Positions 36,399-44,223 of a stretch of 64,000 nt of DNA are shown here, piece by piece. The translations under genes and the position numbers were made by a program. Position 1 is the stretch's first letter. The number at the start of each line of letters is the position of its first letter. Source of the DNA: Micromonospora_J zhanjiangensis (GTDB lineage: Bacteria > Actinomycetota > Actinomycetes > Mycobacteriales > Micromonosporaceae); the NCBI RefSeq assembly GCF_042650605.1, contig NZ_JBHSBN010000011.1, positions 124,001 to 188,000 on the forward strand. The letters are read 5' to 3'. The notes under the pieces are model-generated. The model had not been told where the DNA came from. It did not search any database and saw only the letters and a list, made by a program, of their open reading frames with translations.

Positions 36399-38264
36399 GT
36401 GACCGACGAGCAGACGGGCCGGCGCGTCCCACGGCAGGCGAGCGAGCCGGGGCGGTCCGACCCGGCACCGGACACCGACCTCCCCCGGCAGGCCGGTAGG
36501 GCGACAGCGCGACAGGACCCGCCGTCGGGTGGGAGCGCCCCGGTGGACGTGGCGACGACACCGGTGGAGACCGAACAGGCTCCGCACCGGCGGCCGAAGA
36601 GCCTCGACCCGCTGGAACTCGGCTACACCCGGCGGGCCCCGGTGCCCTGGCTGGCGCCCTGGCTGCTGATCACCACCGGCCTGCGTACGGTGCTGGCCGC
36701 GCTGTTCGGGGCGTACCTGGACAAGCGCGAGTTGCAGGGGTCGCTGCCGCACCACGTGCACCGGCAGAACACCGTCGAGGGGAGCCTGTGGCTGGACTAC
36801 GTGGCCGACCTCGGCGACGGCTTCGACGCGACGTACAGCATCGCCTACCTGCTGGCTCAGCGGGAGCTGACGGTGGACGGGCAGCGGCTGCCCCGGGGGC
36901 AGATGCTGGTGATGGGGGGCGACCAAGTCTATCCGACCGCCAGCGCCGCCGCCTACGAGGACCGCTGCAAGGGCCCGTACGAGTCGGCGTTGCCGCACCC
37001 GACCCCCGGCCGGGAGGTTCCGACGCTGTTCGCGGTGCCCGGCAACCACGACTGGTACGACGGTCTGACCGCCTTCCTGCGGTTGTTCGTCCGGTCCCGG
37101 GACGACAACATCGGCGGTTGGCGTACCCCGCAGACCCGGTCGTACTTCACCGTCGAGTTGCCGGCGGGCTGGTGGCTGTTCGGGCTGGACGGGCAGTCCG
37201 GCTCGTACATCGACGACCCGCAGTTGAGCTACTTCACCGAGGCCGTCCGGCACCTGGGACCCGAGTCCAAGGTCATCCTGGTGGTGCCGGAGCCGGGTTG
37301 GGTCAAGGCCGTGGACCACCCCAAGGCGTACGACTCGATCGACTACTTCATCCGCAAGATCATCGCGCCGAGCGGGGCCCAGGTACGGCTGTTGCTCTCC
37401 GGCGACCTGCACCACTACGCCCGCTACACCGGCCCGGACCGGGAGCTGATCACCTGCGGAGGCGGCGGCGCCTACCTCTACCCCACCCACAAGCTGCCGG
37501 CCCGGATCGACGTACCGCCGAAGGACACCACGTCGCGGCGGTCCAGCCCGTCCCGCCCGTACGAGTTGGTCGGCCGCTTCCCGGACGCGGCCCGGTCCCG
37601 GCGGTACGGCTGGGGGGTCTTCGGTCGGCTGCCGTTGCGCAACCCCGGCTTCGGGACCCTGCTCGGCACCCTGCACACCCTGTTGATGCTGGCGATGGCC
37701 GGCGCCGCGACCAAGACGGCGACCAGCACCGAGCAGCGACTGTTCAGCGTCCCGCTGGTCGCCATACTGATCGTCACCGTGCTCGGCGCGGCGTTCTTCG
37801 CCAAGCCGCCCAGCACCGGCGGCAAGCGGCACGCCCGGAACTGGATCCTCGGCATCGGTCACGGGCTGGCGCACGTCGCCCTGGCCGCCGCCGGCACCTG
37901 GGCCTGGCTGCACCTGCCGATGTACGAGTGGCCCTGGCCGCTGCCGGCGGCCGCCGCCGCGGTGATCTACGGCCCGGTCATCGGGCTGGTCGCCAGCGAA
38001 CTGGTCGCCGGCTACCTGCTGGTGGCCAGCTCGTTCGGGGTCAACGTCAACGAACTGTTCGCCGCCCAGGGCATCGAGGACTCGAAGTCGTTCCTCCGGA
38101 TGCACATCGCCGCCGACGGCGCGCTGACCATCTACCCGATCGCGGTGGACCGGATCGGCCGGAACTGGGCCGCCGAGCCCGACGGCCCGCCGGACGCTCC
38201 CTGGATCGCCCCGCGCGACCCGCTGGCGGTACGCCTCGCCGAACCCCCCATCGCCATCCGCTGA
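36399..38264 (+). CDS. Membrane-anchored metallophosphoesterase
   Basis: 621 residues from a GTG. After a 75-residue disordered start, the calcineurin-like phosphoesterase motifs are in order: LGDGFD, MGGDQVYP (metal Asp), VPGNHDWYDG (Asn-His-Asp) and LLSGDLHHYARY (His pair), residues about 140-360. The C-terminal part has several hydrophobic helices (LLGTLHTLLMLAMAGAA, VPLVAILIVTVLGAAFF, IGHGLAHVALAAAGTWAWL, and others), so the enzyme is tied to the membrane. Substrate unknown; such proteins are commonly annotated only as metallophosphoesterases in Micromonosporaceae. First chromosomal gene beyond the tRNA. Confidence 0.85.
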   Translation: MTDEQTGRRVPRQASEPGRSDPAPDTDLPRQAGRATARQDPPSGGSAPVDVATTPVETEQAPHRRPKSLDPLELGYTRRAPVPWLAPWLLITTGLRTVLAALFGAYLDKRELQGSLPHHVHRQNTVEGSLWLDYVADLGDGFDATYSIAYLLAQRELTVDGQRLPRGQMLVMGGDQVYPTASAAAYEDRCKGPYESALPHPTPGREVPTLFAVPGNHDWYDGLTAFLRLFVRSRDDNIGGWRTPQTRSYFTVELPAGWWLFGLDGQSGSYIDDPQLSYFTEAVRHLGPESKVILVVPEPGWVKAVDHPKAYDSIDYFIRKIIAPSGAQVRLLLSGDLHHYARYTGPDRELITCGGGGAYLYPTHKLPARIDVPPKDTTSRRSSPSRPYELVGRFPDAARSRRYGWGVFGRLPLRNPGFGTLLGTLHTLLMLAMAGAATKTATSTEQRLFSVPLVAILIVTVLGAAFFAKPPSTGGKRHARNWILGIGHGLAHVALAAAGTWAWLHLPMYEWPWPLPAAAAAVIYGPVIGLVASELVAGYLLVASSFGVNVNELFAAQGIEDSKSFLRMHIAADGALTIYPIAVDRIGRNWAAEPDGPPDAPWIAPRDPLAVRLAEPPIAIR

Positions 38265-38559
38265 CCGCCCGCCCCAGGATCACGATGGACCTCTTCAGAA
38301 GATCTTGAGAAGCCGGGCGCATGGTCGGCGGCGACGACTTCCTGGTGCCGGACGTGCGGTGCGTCCACGATGACCGTGAGATCTGCCTCCTCCCGAAGTT
38401 CGCGACGTTCGCACACGATCGCACGGGCGGCCCGCCGCAGGTTCGGCGTCATGCGATGCCGCAGTCGACGCGTAACCGGTGGAGCTGAGAATCGTTCATC
38501 CAAGACATGAAGAGTATGGGCGAGCGGCCCCGGCAGTTCCTATAACGCAGGGGTTGTAC

Positions 38560-38949
38560 GTGGGCTATAGTGCAGGTGCGGGTGAGTGGCGAATCGACAC
38601 AACAGACTTGGTTGACGAGTGGCTCGTCCGGCTGGGTAAAGAAGATCCAGACTCCGCCAACCAGGTAGCCGCTGCCATTGACATTCTCGCCAGAGAAGGC
38701 CCGAGTCTCGGTCGGCCCCTGGTCGACCGAGTCAAGGGTTCCGACTACAAGAACATGAAGGAACTCAGACCCGGCTCCTCGGGTAACACCGAGCTCCGCA
38801 TCCTGTTCGCCTTCGACCCCACTCGGGCAGCCATTCTGCTTGTCGCCGGGAACAAGGCCGGCGACTGGAAAGGCTGGTACGAGACCAGCATCCTCGAGGC
38901 CGACAAGCTCTTCGCCGAACACCTTCGGACGTTGAAGGGACATCGCTGA
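38560..38949 (+). CDS. RelE/HigB-like toxin (phage Gp49-like family)
   Basis: 129 residues from a GTG with AGGGG 8 bases upstream; a GTG 27 codons further upstream would add residues unlike the family. The core EWRIDTTDLVDEWLVRLGKE, then GPSLGRPLVDRVKGSDYKNM, KELRPGSSGNTELRILFAFD and GNKAGDWKGWYETSILEADK is the HigB/Gp49 pattern (R-L-GS-N-KELR, FAFDP, KxxDWKxWY). These toxins cut mRNA on the ribosome. One-base overlap (TGATG) with the antitoxin gene, toxin first, as in HigBA systems. Confidence 0.85.
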   Translation: MGYSAGAGEWRIDTTDLVDEWLVRLGKEDPDSANQVAAAIDILAREGPSLGRPLVDRVKGSDYKNMKELRPGSSGNTELRILFAFDPTRAAILLVAGNKAGDWKGWYETSILEADKLFAEHLRTLKGHR

Positions 38950-39254
38950 TGGTCCGCAGTTGGCGGGATACCCGCTCCCGGATGAACCTGGACGAGGCTA
39001 AGGTCGCAGAGCACACAGAGCGGATGCTCGGGGAGGTACGTGCCACCAAGCTCCGCGAGATGCGCGAGAGCCGCGGTCTGACTCAGCGTCAGGTCGCCGA
39101 CCGTATGCATGTCTCCCAACCGCGGGTAGCGGCGATCGAGAAGGGTGAGGTGCCGGCTACCGAAGTTGGCACTATCGAACGGTACGTCTCGGCACTCGGT
39201 GGCAAACTCGAGATCGTTGCTGACTTCGACGGCGAACGGCACGAACTGAGCTGA
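38949..39254 (+). CDS. HigA-like Xre antitoxin
   Basis: 101 residues. N-terminal basic helix, then Xre helix-turn-helix KLREMRESRGLTQRQVADRM and HVSQPRVAAIEKGEVPATEV, and a C-terminal GTIERYVSALGGKLEIVADF strand that usually wraps the toxin. Translationally coupled to the toxin gene. It would neutralise the toxin and repress the pair's promoter; the toxin-first order is usual for HigBA. Confidence 0.87.
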   Translation: MVRSWRDTRSRMNLDEAKVAEHTERMLGEVRATKLREMRESRGLTQRQVADRMHVSQPRVAAIEKGEVPATEVGTIERYVSALGGKLEIVADFDGERHELS

Positions 39255-39419
39255 CGAGACCTGCCCAGTCTGCTGCCCATGCTGCCGTCGCATCGACGAT
39301 CAACGCCGTTCGACCGCCGGCCGGCGCATCCGGTCGACGAGCTTAATCTTCGAGCACGGTTGCGGCGCAACGAGACGAGGCCCCGAGCGATGCCGGAGGG
39401 CCTCTTCCCGTAGCGCCGG

Positions 39420-39608
39420 TCAGTGCTGCTTGGCCAGCTCGATGAACGACTTCCAGGCCGTTGGCGAGAAAGCCAGCGGCGGGCCGTCCTGGTCCTTGCT
39501 GTCCCGTACGCCGACGACGCCGCCGAGGTTGTCGGCCACCTCCACGCAGTTGCCGCCGCTCGATCCGCTGCGGGTCGACTTACGCCACCGCGATCCGGTC
39601 AGGTCCAT
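39420..39608 (-). CDS. DUF397 protein, copy 2 of a tandem pair
   Basis: 62 residues: MDLTGSRWRKSTRSGSSGGN, then CVEVADNLGGVVGVRDSKDQ and PLAFSPTAWKSFIELAKQ. This is the DUF397 pattern (WRKS-RS--G--CVEVA...VRDSK...L-F----W--F). DUF397 proteins pair with Scr1/DUF5753 regulators. It differs from the neighbouring copy at only 5 of 62 residues. It has its own ribosome-binding site (AGGTG region) and follows the other copy by 25 bases. Confidence 0.88.
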   Translation of the reverse strand: MDLTGSRWRKSTRSGSSGGNCVEVADNLGGVVGVRDSKDQDGPPLAFSPTAWKSFIELAKQH

Positions 39609-39633
39609 GAGTCCGCCACCTCTTTGCCGCCGG

Positions 39634-39822
39634 TCAGTGCTGCTTGGCCAGCTCGACGAACGACTTCCAGGCCGCCGGCGAGAAGGCCAGCGCCGGACCG
39701 TCCTGGTCCTTGCTGTCGCGTACGCCGACGACGCCACCGAGGTTGTCGGCCACCTCCACGCAGTCGCCACCGCTCGATCCGCTGCGGGTCGACTTGCGCC
39801 ACCGCGCTCCGGTCAGGTCCAT
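39634..39822 (-). CDS. DUF397 protein, copy 1 of a tandem pair
   Basis: 62 residues, MDLTGARWRKSTRSGSSGGD followed by the same DUF397 body. The start overlaps the end of the Scr1-like regulator gene by 10 bases, so it is the original partner. The 214-base period to the second copy shows a tandem duplication of gene plus spacer. Confidence 0.9.
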   Translation of the reverse strand: MDLTGARWRKSTRSGSSGGDCVEVADNLGGVVGVRDSKDQDGPALAFSPAAWKSFVELAKQH

Positions 39823-40622
39823 GAGTTCGCCACCTCTTTGATCAGATCCAATGACTGGCGCCAGGGAAGGGCGTCGTTGCGGACGTACTCCCATCTCCGC
39901 AACAGGCTAGCGAGCCCGGCCTCGCCGCGCACCAGTTCGCCGCCGAGTTGGCTCTCCAGGTGCCCGATCCACTCGCCCTCCGCCGACCGGGCCAGCACGA
40001 AGGGACCGGACAGTCCGATGTGCAGTGTGACGCTGGCCGGAATGGCCAGGATCGTGACGTTCGGGCGCTCGGCGCAGGCCAGCAGGTGCTGCAACTGCTC
40101 GGTCATGATCCCGGCGAACTCCTCGTCGGTCCGCCGCAACATGGCCTCGTCCAGTACGGCCACGTACTGAACCGGATTCTCCTGTGTCAGGATCTTCTGC
40201 CGCTCCATCCGGCCAGCCACCAGGCGCTCCACCTCGGCGTCGGAGAGCGCGCAGTCCAGCCGCAGGATCGCGCGGGCGTAGCGCTCGGTCTGGAGCAGGC
40301 CGGGAATGAGGTGCGGCACCCAGCAGCGCAGTTGCTCGGCGGCCTCCTCGGCCTCCCGCCACGTCCGCCACCAGGCCGGCTCCCGGCTGCGCTCGGCCTC
40401 CTCGTAGAGGTGCACCAGCAGGCCGCCCGTCTCCAGTACCTCGTCGGCCCGGAGCAGGAGAAGACGGTCCAGCGGGCGCTGGCCCAACTCGAACGCGGAG
40501 ACCATCGAGTCCGAGTAGTGCACGAGCCGACCGAAGTCGGCCTGACTCATGCCCGCGGCCATCCTCATCCGCCGGAGCTGGGCACGGATCATGTCCAAAT
40601 TGCGGTTCCGCTCACTTTCCAC
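39813..40622 (-). CDS. Scr1-family helix-turn-helix regulator (DUF5753)
   Basis: 269 residues from a GTG with GGGAG 5 bases upstream. HTH at residues 10-70 (IRAQLRRMRMAAGMSQADFG, then YSDSMVSAFELGQRPLDRL). DUF5753 effector domain with AEQLRCWVPHLIPGLLQTER, VAGRMERQKILTQENPVQYV, DEAMLRR and NVTILAIPASVTLHIGLSGP. These regulators with DUF397 partners act as TA-like or developmental switch modules in actinobacteria (for example the Scr1/BldB-type sets). The C-terminus overlaps the first DUF397 gene. Confidence 0.88.
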   Translation of the reverse strand: MESERNRNLDMIRAQLRRMRMAAGMSQADFGRLVHYSDSMVSAFELGQRPLDRLLLLRADEVLETGGLLVHLYEEAERSREPAWWRTWREAEEAAEQLRCWVPHLIPGLLQTERYARAILRLDCALSDAEVERLVAGRMERQKILTQENPVQYVAVLDEAMLRRTDEEFAGIMTEQLQHLLACAERPNVTILAIPASVTLHIGLSGPFVLARSAEGEWIGHLESQLGGELVRGEAGLASLLRRWEYVRNDALPWRQSLDLIKEVANSWT

Positions 40623-40850
40623 AGTGCTCCCAGGGGGTGAAGGTCGACTCCGGCGAGCCCCGGACACCGTTCCGGCACTCAACCCAAACCCTTCCAGGAT
40701 AAGGCTCAGCGTAGCGAGACTGTGACCCAGCGAAACCGCTCGGGCCTGCGGGATGCGACAGGCCGATGTGTGAACGGGCGGGATCGCGGGGGTCGGTCCG
40801 GGCTCCTCACGGGCCGGCCCCCGTCCAGTCGACGCGAAGGATGGTGAGAC

Positions 40851-41048
40851 ATGTGGTCAAGCAGGCTCTGGCGGCTCCTCGACCGGCGACGGCGGCGACG
40901 CCTCCCGCAGCGCCGGCCCGGCGGCCCGCAGCCGGTGTGGATGAACGAACGGATGGCGGCCAGGCTCGCCGCCGACCCGCCCCGCCGGAGCGAGCCTCCC
41001 CGCCCGGCGTCCGGACCGAGATGGCGGACGAACGGGGACCTCTGGTGA
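40851..41048 (+). CDS. Small basic protein
   Basis: 65 residues from an ATG with AAGGA 9 bases upstream: MWSSRLWRLLDRRRRRRLPQ, then PQPVWMNERMAARLAADPP and GPRWRTNGDLW. Third-position GC is high, which favours this frame over the overlapping one that ends at 41,089. Together with the next gene it resembles small gene pairs that accompany Scr1/DUF397 regulators. Function unknown. Confidence 0.5.
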   Translation: MWSSRLWRLLDRRRRRRLPQRRPGGPQPVWMNERMAARLAADPPRRSEPPRPASGPRWRTNGDLW

Positions 41049-41081
41049 GCGTGCTGGCCGAGCAGCGACGAGGGTACGGCA

Positions 41082-41411
41082 GTGACTGAGCACCCCGCCG
41101 CGACGGAATCCGCGAGCCTGGTCCCCGACCTCCGGGAGCCAGCGCCCCTCGCCGCCCACCAGCCTCGCAGGCCGATGTGGGTCTGCCGGGTCGACGCGCA
41201 GCCCTGGCCGTGCGCGAGCGCCCGACTCCACCTCAAGGCCACCCACGAGCGGGACCCGGTCGGCCTGTCCATCCGGATGGCCGGCGATCTGCACGAGGCG
41301 ATGCGGGACCTCTACCGCCTCAACCCGGGCGACGCACCCAGCCCACGGGCGATGTTCGACCGCTTCCTGGCCTGGCCACCCTTCAAGAAGCCGGTGATCC
41401 CGGCGCAGTGA
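41082..41411 (+). CDS. Small protein with WxCR-PWPC motif
   Basis: 109 residues from a GTG. The central part RRPMWVCRVDAQPWPCASAR then SIRMAGDLHEAMRDLYRLNP carries a WxCR....PWPCA.AR motif that recurs in small actinomycete genes near DUF397/Xre regulators. The two cysteines may bind metal. C-terminus SPRAMFDRFLAWPPFKKP. Unknown function. Confidence 0.65.
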   Translation: MTEHPAATESASLVPDLREPAPLAAHQPRRPMWVCRVDAQPWPCASARLHLKATHERDPVGLSIRMAGDLHEAMRDLYRLNPGDAPSPRAMFDRFLAWPPFKKPVIPAQ

Positions 41412-41430
41412 CCACCCTCCTTCCCGAATA

Positions 41431-41476
41431 GGCGAAGCCCCGGCGCTTGGCGGCAACCAGGCACCGGGGCTTCGCC
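41431..41476. terminator. Terminator
   Basis: GGCGAAGCCCCGG pairs with CCGGGGCTTCGCC (13 bp, perfect, 20-base loop), 20 bases beyond the stop of the preceding plus-strand gene. It is followed by a C-run, not a U-run, as is common in very GC-rich genomes. Confidence 0.7.
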
Positions 41477-41505
41477 CCCCAACCGCCCCCAGTCCCAAGA
41501 CCCCC

Positions 41506-41566
41506 GTTGATCATGAAGTTGTTGTCATGACACGCCGGGCGGGGTGACAACAACTTCATGATCAAC
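41506..41566. repeat. Extragenic 22-bp inverted repeat
   Basis: Two perfect 22-bp arms beginning GTTGATCATGAAG and ending CTTCATGATCAAC flank a 17-base GC loop. The arms are far less GC-rich than their surroundings. I believe this motif recurs between genes in Micromonospora and Salinispora genomes, but that is from memory. It lies between the terminator and ricT, so it may also end the ricT transcript. Confidence 0.75.
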
Positions 41567-41606
41567 CGAGGAGGCCCGGGGTGCGGCCGGCGGTGGGTGG
41601 GTGGGG

Positions 41607-42458
41607 TTAGGGGGTGTAGTGGGCGTCGTGGGCCTGGCGGGGGGCGCAGACCGAGGCGCGGGAGCAGGAGCAGCGGGAGCCGTCGGCGTCCAACCGGACG
41701 GTGACCGAGTCGCGCGGGACGCTGTGGCCGACCACCCGGCCGTCACCCTCCGGGGTGCTGACCCGAGTGCCGACCGCCGGCGCCGACGCCTGAAAATTTT
41801 GATACAAAGGATGTTCATATTTGAGACAACACATCAACCGGCCGCACGCTCCGGAGATGCGCAGCGGGTTGAGCGGCAGGTCCTGGTCCTTGGCCATCCG
41901 GATGGTCACCGGCTCGAAGTCGGTCAGGAAGGTCGCGCAGCACAGGTCCCGCCCGCACGGCCCGATCCCGCCCTGCACCCGGGCCGAGTCGCGGGCCGAG
42001 AGCTGGCGCAGCTCGACCCGGCAGTGCAGGGTCGCGCCGAGGTCACGGACCAGTGATCGGAAGTCCACCCGGTGCGGTGCGGTGAAGTAGATGGTGGTCC
42101 GGGCGCCGCCGTTGCCGCCGTTCGGGCCGACCGACTCGAAGACGTGGTCCACGGCGACCACCTTCATCGGCAGCCCGTGCTCGCGGATCAGCCGCTTGGC
42201 GGCGACCTTCGCCTCGGCCTTGCGGCGGCGCAGCGCCTCGTCCCGGCGCAGGTCCTGCTCGCCGGCCAGGCCGGCCAGCCGGGGAAAACCGCTGGTGTCG
42301 TCGCTGACCCACTGGGCGGCCCAGACGCACTCGGCCACCTCGGGTCCGTCGTCGGTGGGCACCAGCACCCGGTCGCCGACGGCGGGGCGCAGGTCACCCG
42401 GGTCGAGGTAGTACAGGCGGCCGTACCGGTTGAAGCTGACCGCGCAGAGCATGCCCAT
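41607..42458 (-). CDS. ricT: PSP1-domain protein RicT-like
   Basis: 283 residues from the first ATG of MGMLCAVSFNRYGRLYYLDP. The PSP1 C-terminal domain follows: KRLIREHGLPMKVVAVDHVF, TTIYFTAPHRVDFRSLVRDL, the cysteine pairs GPCGRDLCCATFL and GACGRLMCCLKYE, with extra C-terminal cysteines CSCSRASVC. In Bacillus, RicT with RicA and RicF binds iron-sulfur clusters and steers mRNA processing. The actinobacterial role is less clear. Order ricT, cassette, holB, tmk matches the common chromosomal set. A 251-base gap precedes it with no other gene. Confidence 0.85.
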   Translation of the reverse strand: MGMLCAVSFNRYGRLYYLDPGDLRPAVGDRVLVPTDDGPEVAECVWAAQWVSDDTSGFPRLAGLAGEQDLRRDEALRRRKAEAKVAAKRLIREHGLPMKVVAVDHVFESVGPNGGNGGARTTIYFTAPHRVDFRSLVRDLGATLHCRVELRQLSARDSARVQGGIGPCGRDLCCATFLTDFEPVTIRMAKDQDLPLNPLRISGACGRLMCCLKYEHPLYQNFQASAPAVGTRVSTPEGDGRVVGHSVPRDSVTVRLDADGSRCSCSRASVCAPRQAHDAHYTP

Positions 42459-42709
42459 CCGCCCACCATACGACGCCGGGCGGGCGTCCGTCCGGGCTCG
42501 CCGCTCGGCGGGGACCGCCGACCGGTCGTCTCGTTGCCGCCGACCGTCCGGGCAAAAGCGCTCCTCAAACGAAGACAAACATCGGTGAACAGCGTTGAGT
42601 GGTAGCCAGGCCCGCGGGGGGTGCGCGAGGGGGCCGCGGCGTCGCAGCCGGAGCTTGCCGAGGGGTACGGCGCTCCCGAGCGCGACGCCGTCGGCTGTTC
42701 CGGCCACGG

Positions 42710-43369
42710 TCAGCCGGTTATCCAGGTGGTGCCGTCCCAGTCGCTCACCGCCTCCACCGGCCGCGGTGGGGGCAGTTCGGTCAGGTCCGGTCCCCAGCGC
42801 GCCAGCAGCCGTTCACCCGCGTCGTACGACTCGGCGACGGTCGCCAGCACCCGGGCACCGATCTCGGCCGCGGCCCGGCCCGGCCGGTCGTCCGGCCCGT
42901 CGGCCGTCACCACGAGCATCGCCTCCGCCGACGCCAGCACGTCGAGCAGGGTGTACGCCAAGGCCGTACGGCTGTCGGCGGCCCAGTCGGCGACCGCCTC
43001 GGCGTACCCGGCGGTGGCCGCCATCCGGCCGGTCAGGCTGTCCGGACCGTCGGTCAGCCGTTCGGCCAGCGCCGTCCGCCGGGCGGCGTACGCGTCGGCC
43101 GCCGCACCGCCCCACGAACCGTCGTCGCCGAGTGCCCGGCCGGCGTCGTCGTACTCGCGGATCAGGGTGCGCACGGCGTGGCCGGCGCGGGCCAGCGCGG
43201 CCGGGCGGAGCGCGGTGACCGCGCCCGCCGCGTCCCCGGGCAGGACGCGCAGCCGGCGCACCAGCGGCCAGATCCGGTGGTCGGCCGGGGCACCGACCCG
43301 GGCCAGCAGGTCGTCGACCCGGCCGAGTAGCTCGGCGGCCGGCCCGGCGAGCTGGTCGAGCGCGTCCAT
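42710..43369 (-). CDS. WXG-like type VII secretion-type protein
   Basis: 219 residues, helical and Ala-rich: LDQLAGPAAELLGRVDDLLA, HAVRTLIREYDDAGRALGDD, then the W-x-G turn GSWGGAAADAYAARRTALAE in a helix-turn-helix hairpin, and VLASAEAMLVVTADG. The C-terminal 50 residues include ESYDAGERLLARWGP. The WxG hairpin is the hallmark of ESX/WXG100-type proteins. It is coupled by TGATG to the small EspC-like gene. No secretion machinery is present in the window. Confidence 0.65.
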   Translation of the reverse strand: MDALDQLAGPAAELLGRVDDLLARVGAPADHRIWPLVRRLRVLPGDAAGAVTALRPAALARAGHAVRTLIREYDDAGRALGDDGSWGGAAADAYAARRTALAERLTDGPDSLTGRMAATAGYAEAVADWAADSRTALAYTLLDVLASAEAMLVVTADGPDDRPGRAAAEIGARVLATVAESYDAGERLLARWGPDLTELPPPRPVEAVSDWDGTTWITG

Positions 43370-43674
43370 CACGCCTCCCGGTCGTGTCGCCGCCGGGTGT
43401 CGTCGTCGGTGTCTGCGTAACCGGCGGCGGCGGTCCGGACGGCCGCGGCGACCTCGGCGAGCCGGGCCGCCGCGGCGAGCGCCTCCCGTTCCCGGGCGTC
43501 CAGTGCGGCGAGCCACCGGCCGTGCAACTCGCGACCCAGTTCGCCGGGCCGGCCGGGGTGGTCGGCGGCGAGGTCGGCCGGGTCGGGTGGGCCGCCCACG
43601 ACGGCGTGCCCGGCGGCGGTCAGCGTGGCCGCCGCCTCGTCGAGCCGGTCGGCGCGCCTGACGAGACCGTTCAC
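43369..43674 (-). CDS. EspC-like small protein with YxxxD signal
   Basis: 101 residues from GTG: VRRADRLDEAAATLTAAGHA, then LHGRWLAALDAREREALAAA and VAAAVRTAAAGYADTDDDTR. A helical hairpin followed by GYADTDDD gives the YxxxD/E export signal of type VII substrates. It resembles the EspC/T7SS_ESX group. It lies 1 base from the YbaB-like gene stop and overlaps the WXG-like gene. Confidence 0.68.
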   Translation of the reverse strand: MNGLVRRADRLDEAAATLTAAGHAVVGGPPDPADLAADHPGRPGELGRELHGRWLAALDAREREALAAAARLAEVAAAVRTAAAGYADTDDDTRRRHDREA

Positions 43675-43675
43675 C

Positions 43676-43999
43676 TCAGTACTCCCCCAACGGCCGGTAG
43701 TCGCCGAACGTCTCGGTCCGCAGCTTCTCCCGCGCCCACCGGGCGGCGTCGTCCGCCGCGGTGACCGCGGCCCGCACCGACCGGGCCAGGTCGCTGTTGG
43801 ACCGCCCGGCGGACCCGAGGATGCGTACGTCGGTGATGGTCCCCGCGGCACTGACCGCCACCTCGACCGTGCCGTCCGGGGACCGGACGGTCACCTCGAC
43901 GCCGTGCACCGCCTTGTCGAACTCGGCCCGCAGGGACTCGATCCGGCGGTAGCGTTCGACCGCCTCCTCGATCCAGGCCTCGTCGATCTCCCGCCCCAT
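43676..43999 (-). CDS. YbaB/EbfC-like protein
   Basis: 107 residues: IEEAVERYRRIESLRAEFDK, then VTVRSPDGTVEVAVSAAGTI and TDVRILGSAGRSNSDLARSV, ending WAREKLRTETFGDYRPLG. Helix, three-strand sheet (TVRSPDGTVEV-V-A-G-ITDV) and helix are the YbaB fold. Stand-alone YbaB binds DNA; versions beside EspC/WXG genes (such as EspL) act as chaperones of type VII substrates. The neighbours favour the latter role. An earlier in-frame start is possible, but this ATG gives the family's usual N-terminus. Confidence 0.7.
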   Translation of the reverse strand: MGREIDEAWIEEAVERYRRIESLRAEFDKAVHGVEVTVRSPDGTVEVAVSAAGTITDVRILGSAGRSNSDLARSVRAAVTAADDAARWAREKLRTETFGDYRPLGEY

Positions 44000-44147
44000 G
44001 GATTCCGGCCTTCCTGCCAGCCGCACCGGTGCACGCCGAACGCGCGGAATGTGCCGCTTCCGTGGCACTACCGGACGGACCGTACCGGTCGATCAGCGGC
44101 GGGTGAACCCTCCGCGACCATCTGTACCGCGTCTGTACCACGCGCAC

Positions 44148-44184
44148 CGCCGGGGTGGATCCGCGCCGGGGTGGATCCACCCCG
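44148..44184. repeat. Direct repeat and palindrome downstream of holB
   Basis: CGCCGGGGTGGATCC occurs twice in tandem, and the second copy forms the 18-base palindrome CGGGGTGGATCCACCCCG (44,167-44,184). It lies 40 bases past the holB stop in a 224-base gap before the YbaB-like gene. It probably ends the tmk-holB transcript or acts as a regulator site. Confidence 0.5.
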
Positions 44185-44223
44185 CGCCGGGCCGGACCCC
44201 CGACCCCGCCGGCGCGGGCCGGG

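Noticed and set aside
38265..38559. Possible gene or start codons in the 295-base stretch before the toxin gene
   Set aside because: Frames here are short and of poor codon pattern. A GTG at 38,479 is in frame with the toxin but adds residues unlike the HigB family.
40766..41089. Alternative 107-codon frame overlapping the 65-residue gene
   Set aside because: Its third-position GC is weaker and it begins in a region with no ribosome-binding site. The 40,851 frame has a good site and better codon pattern.
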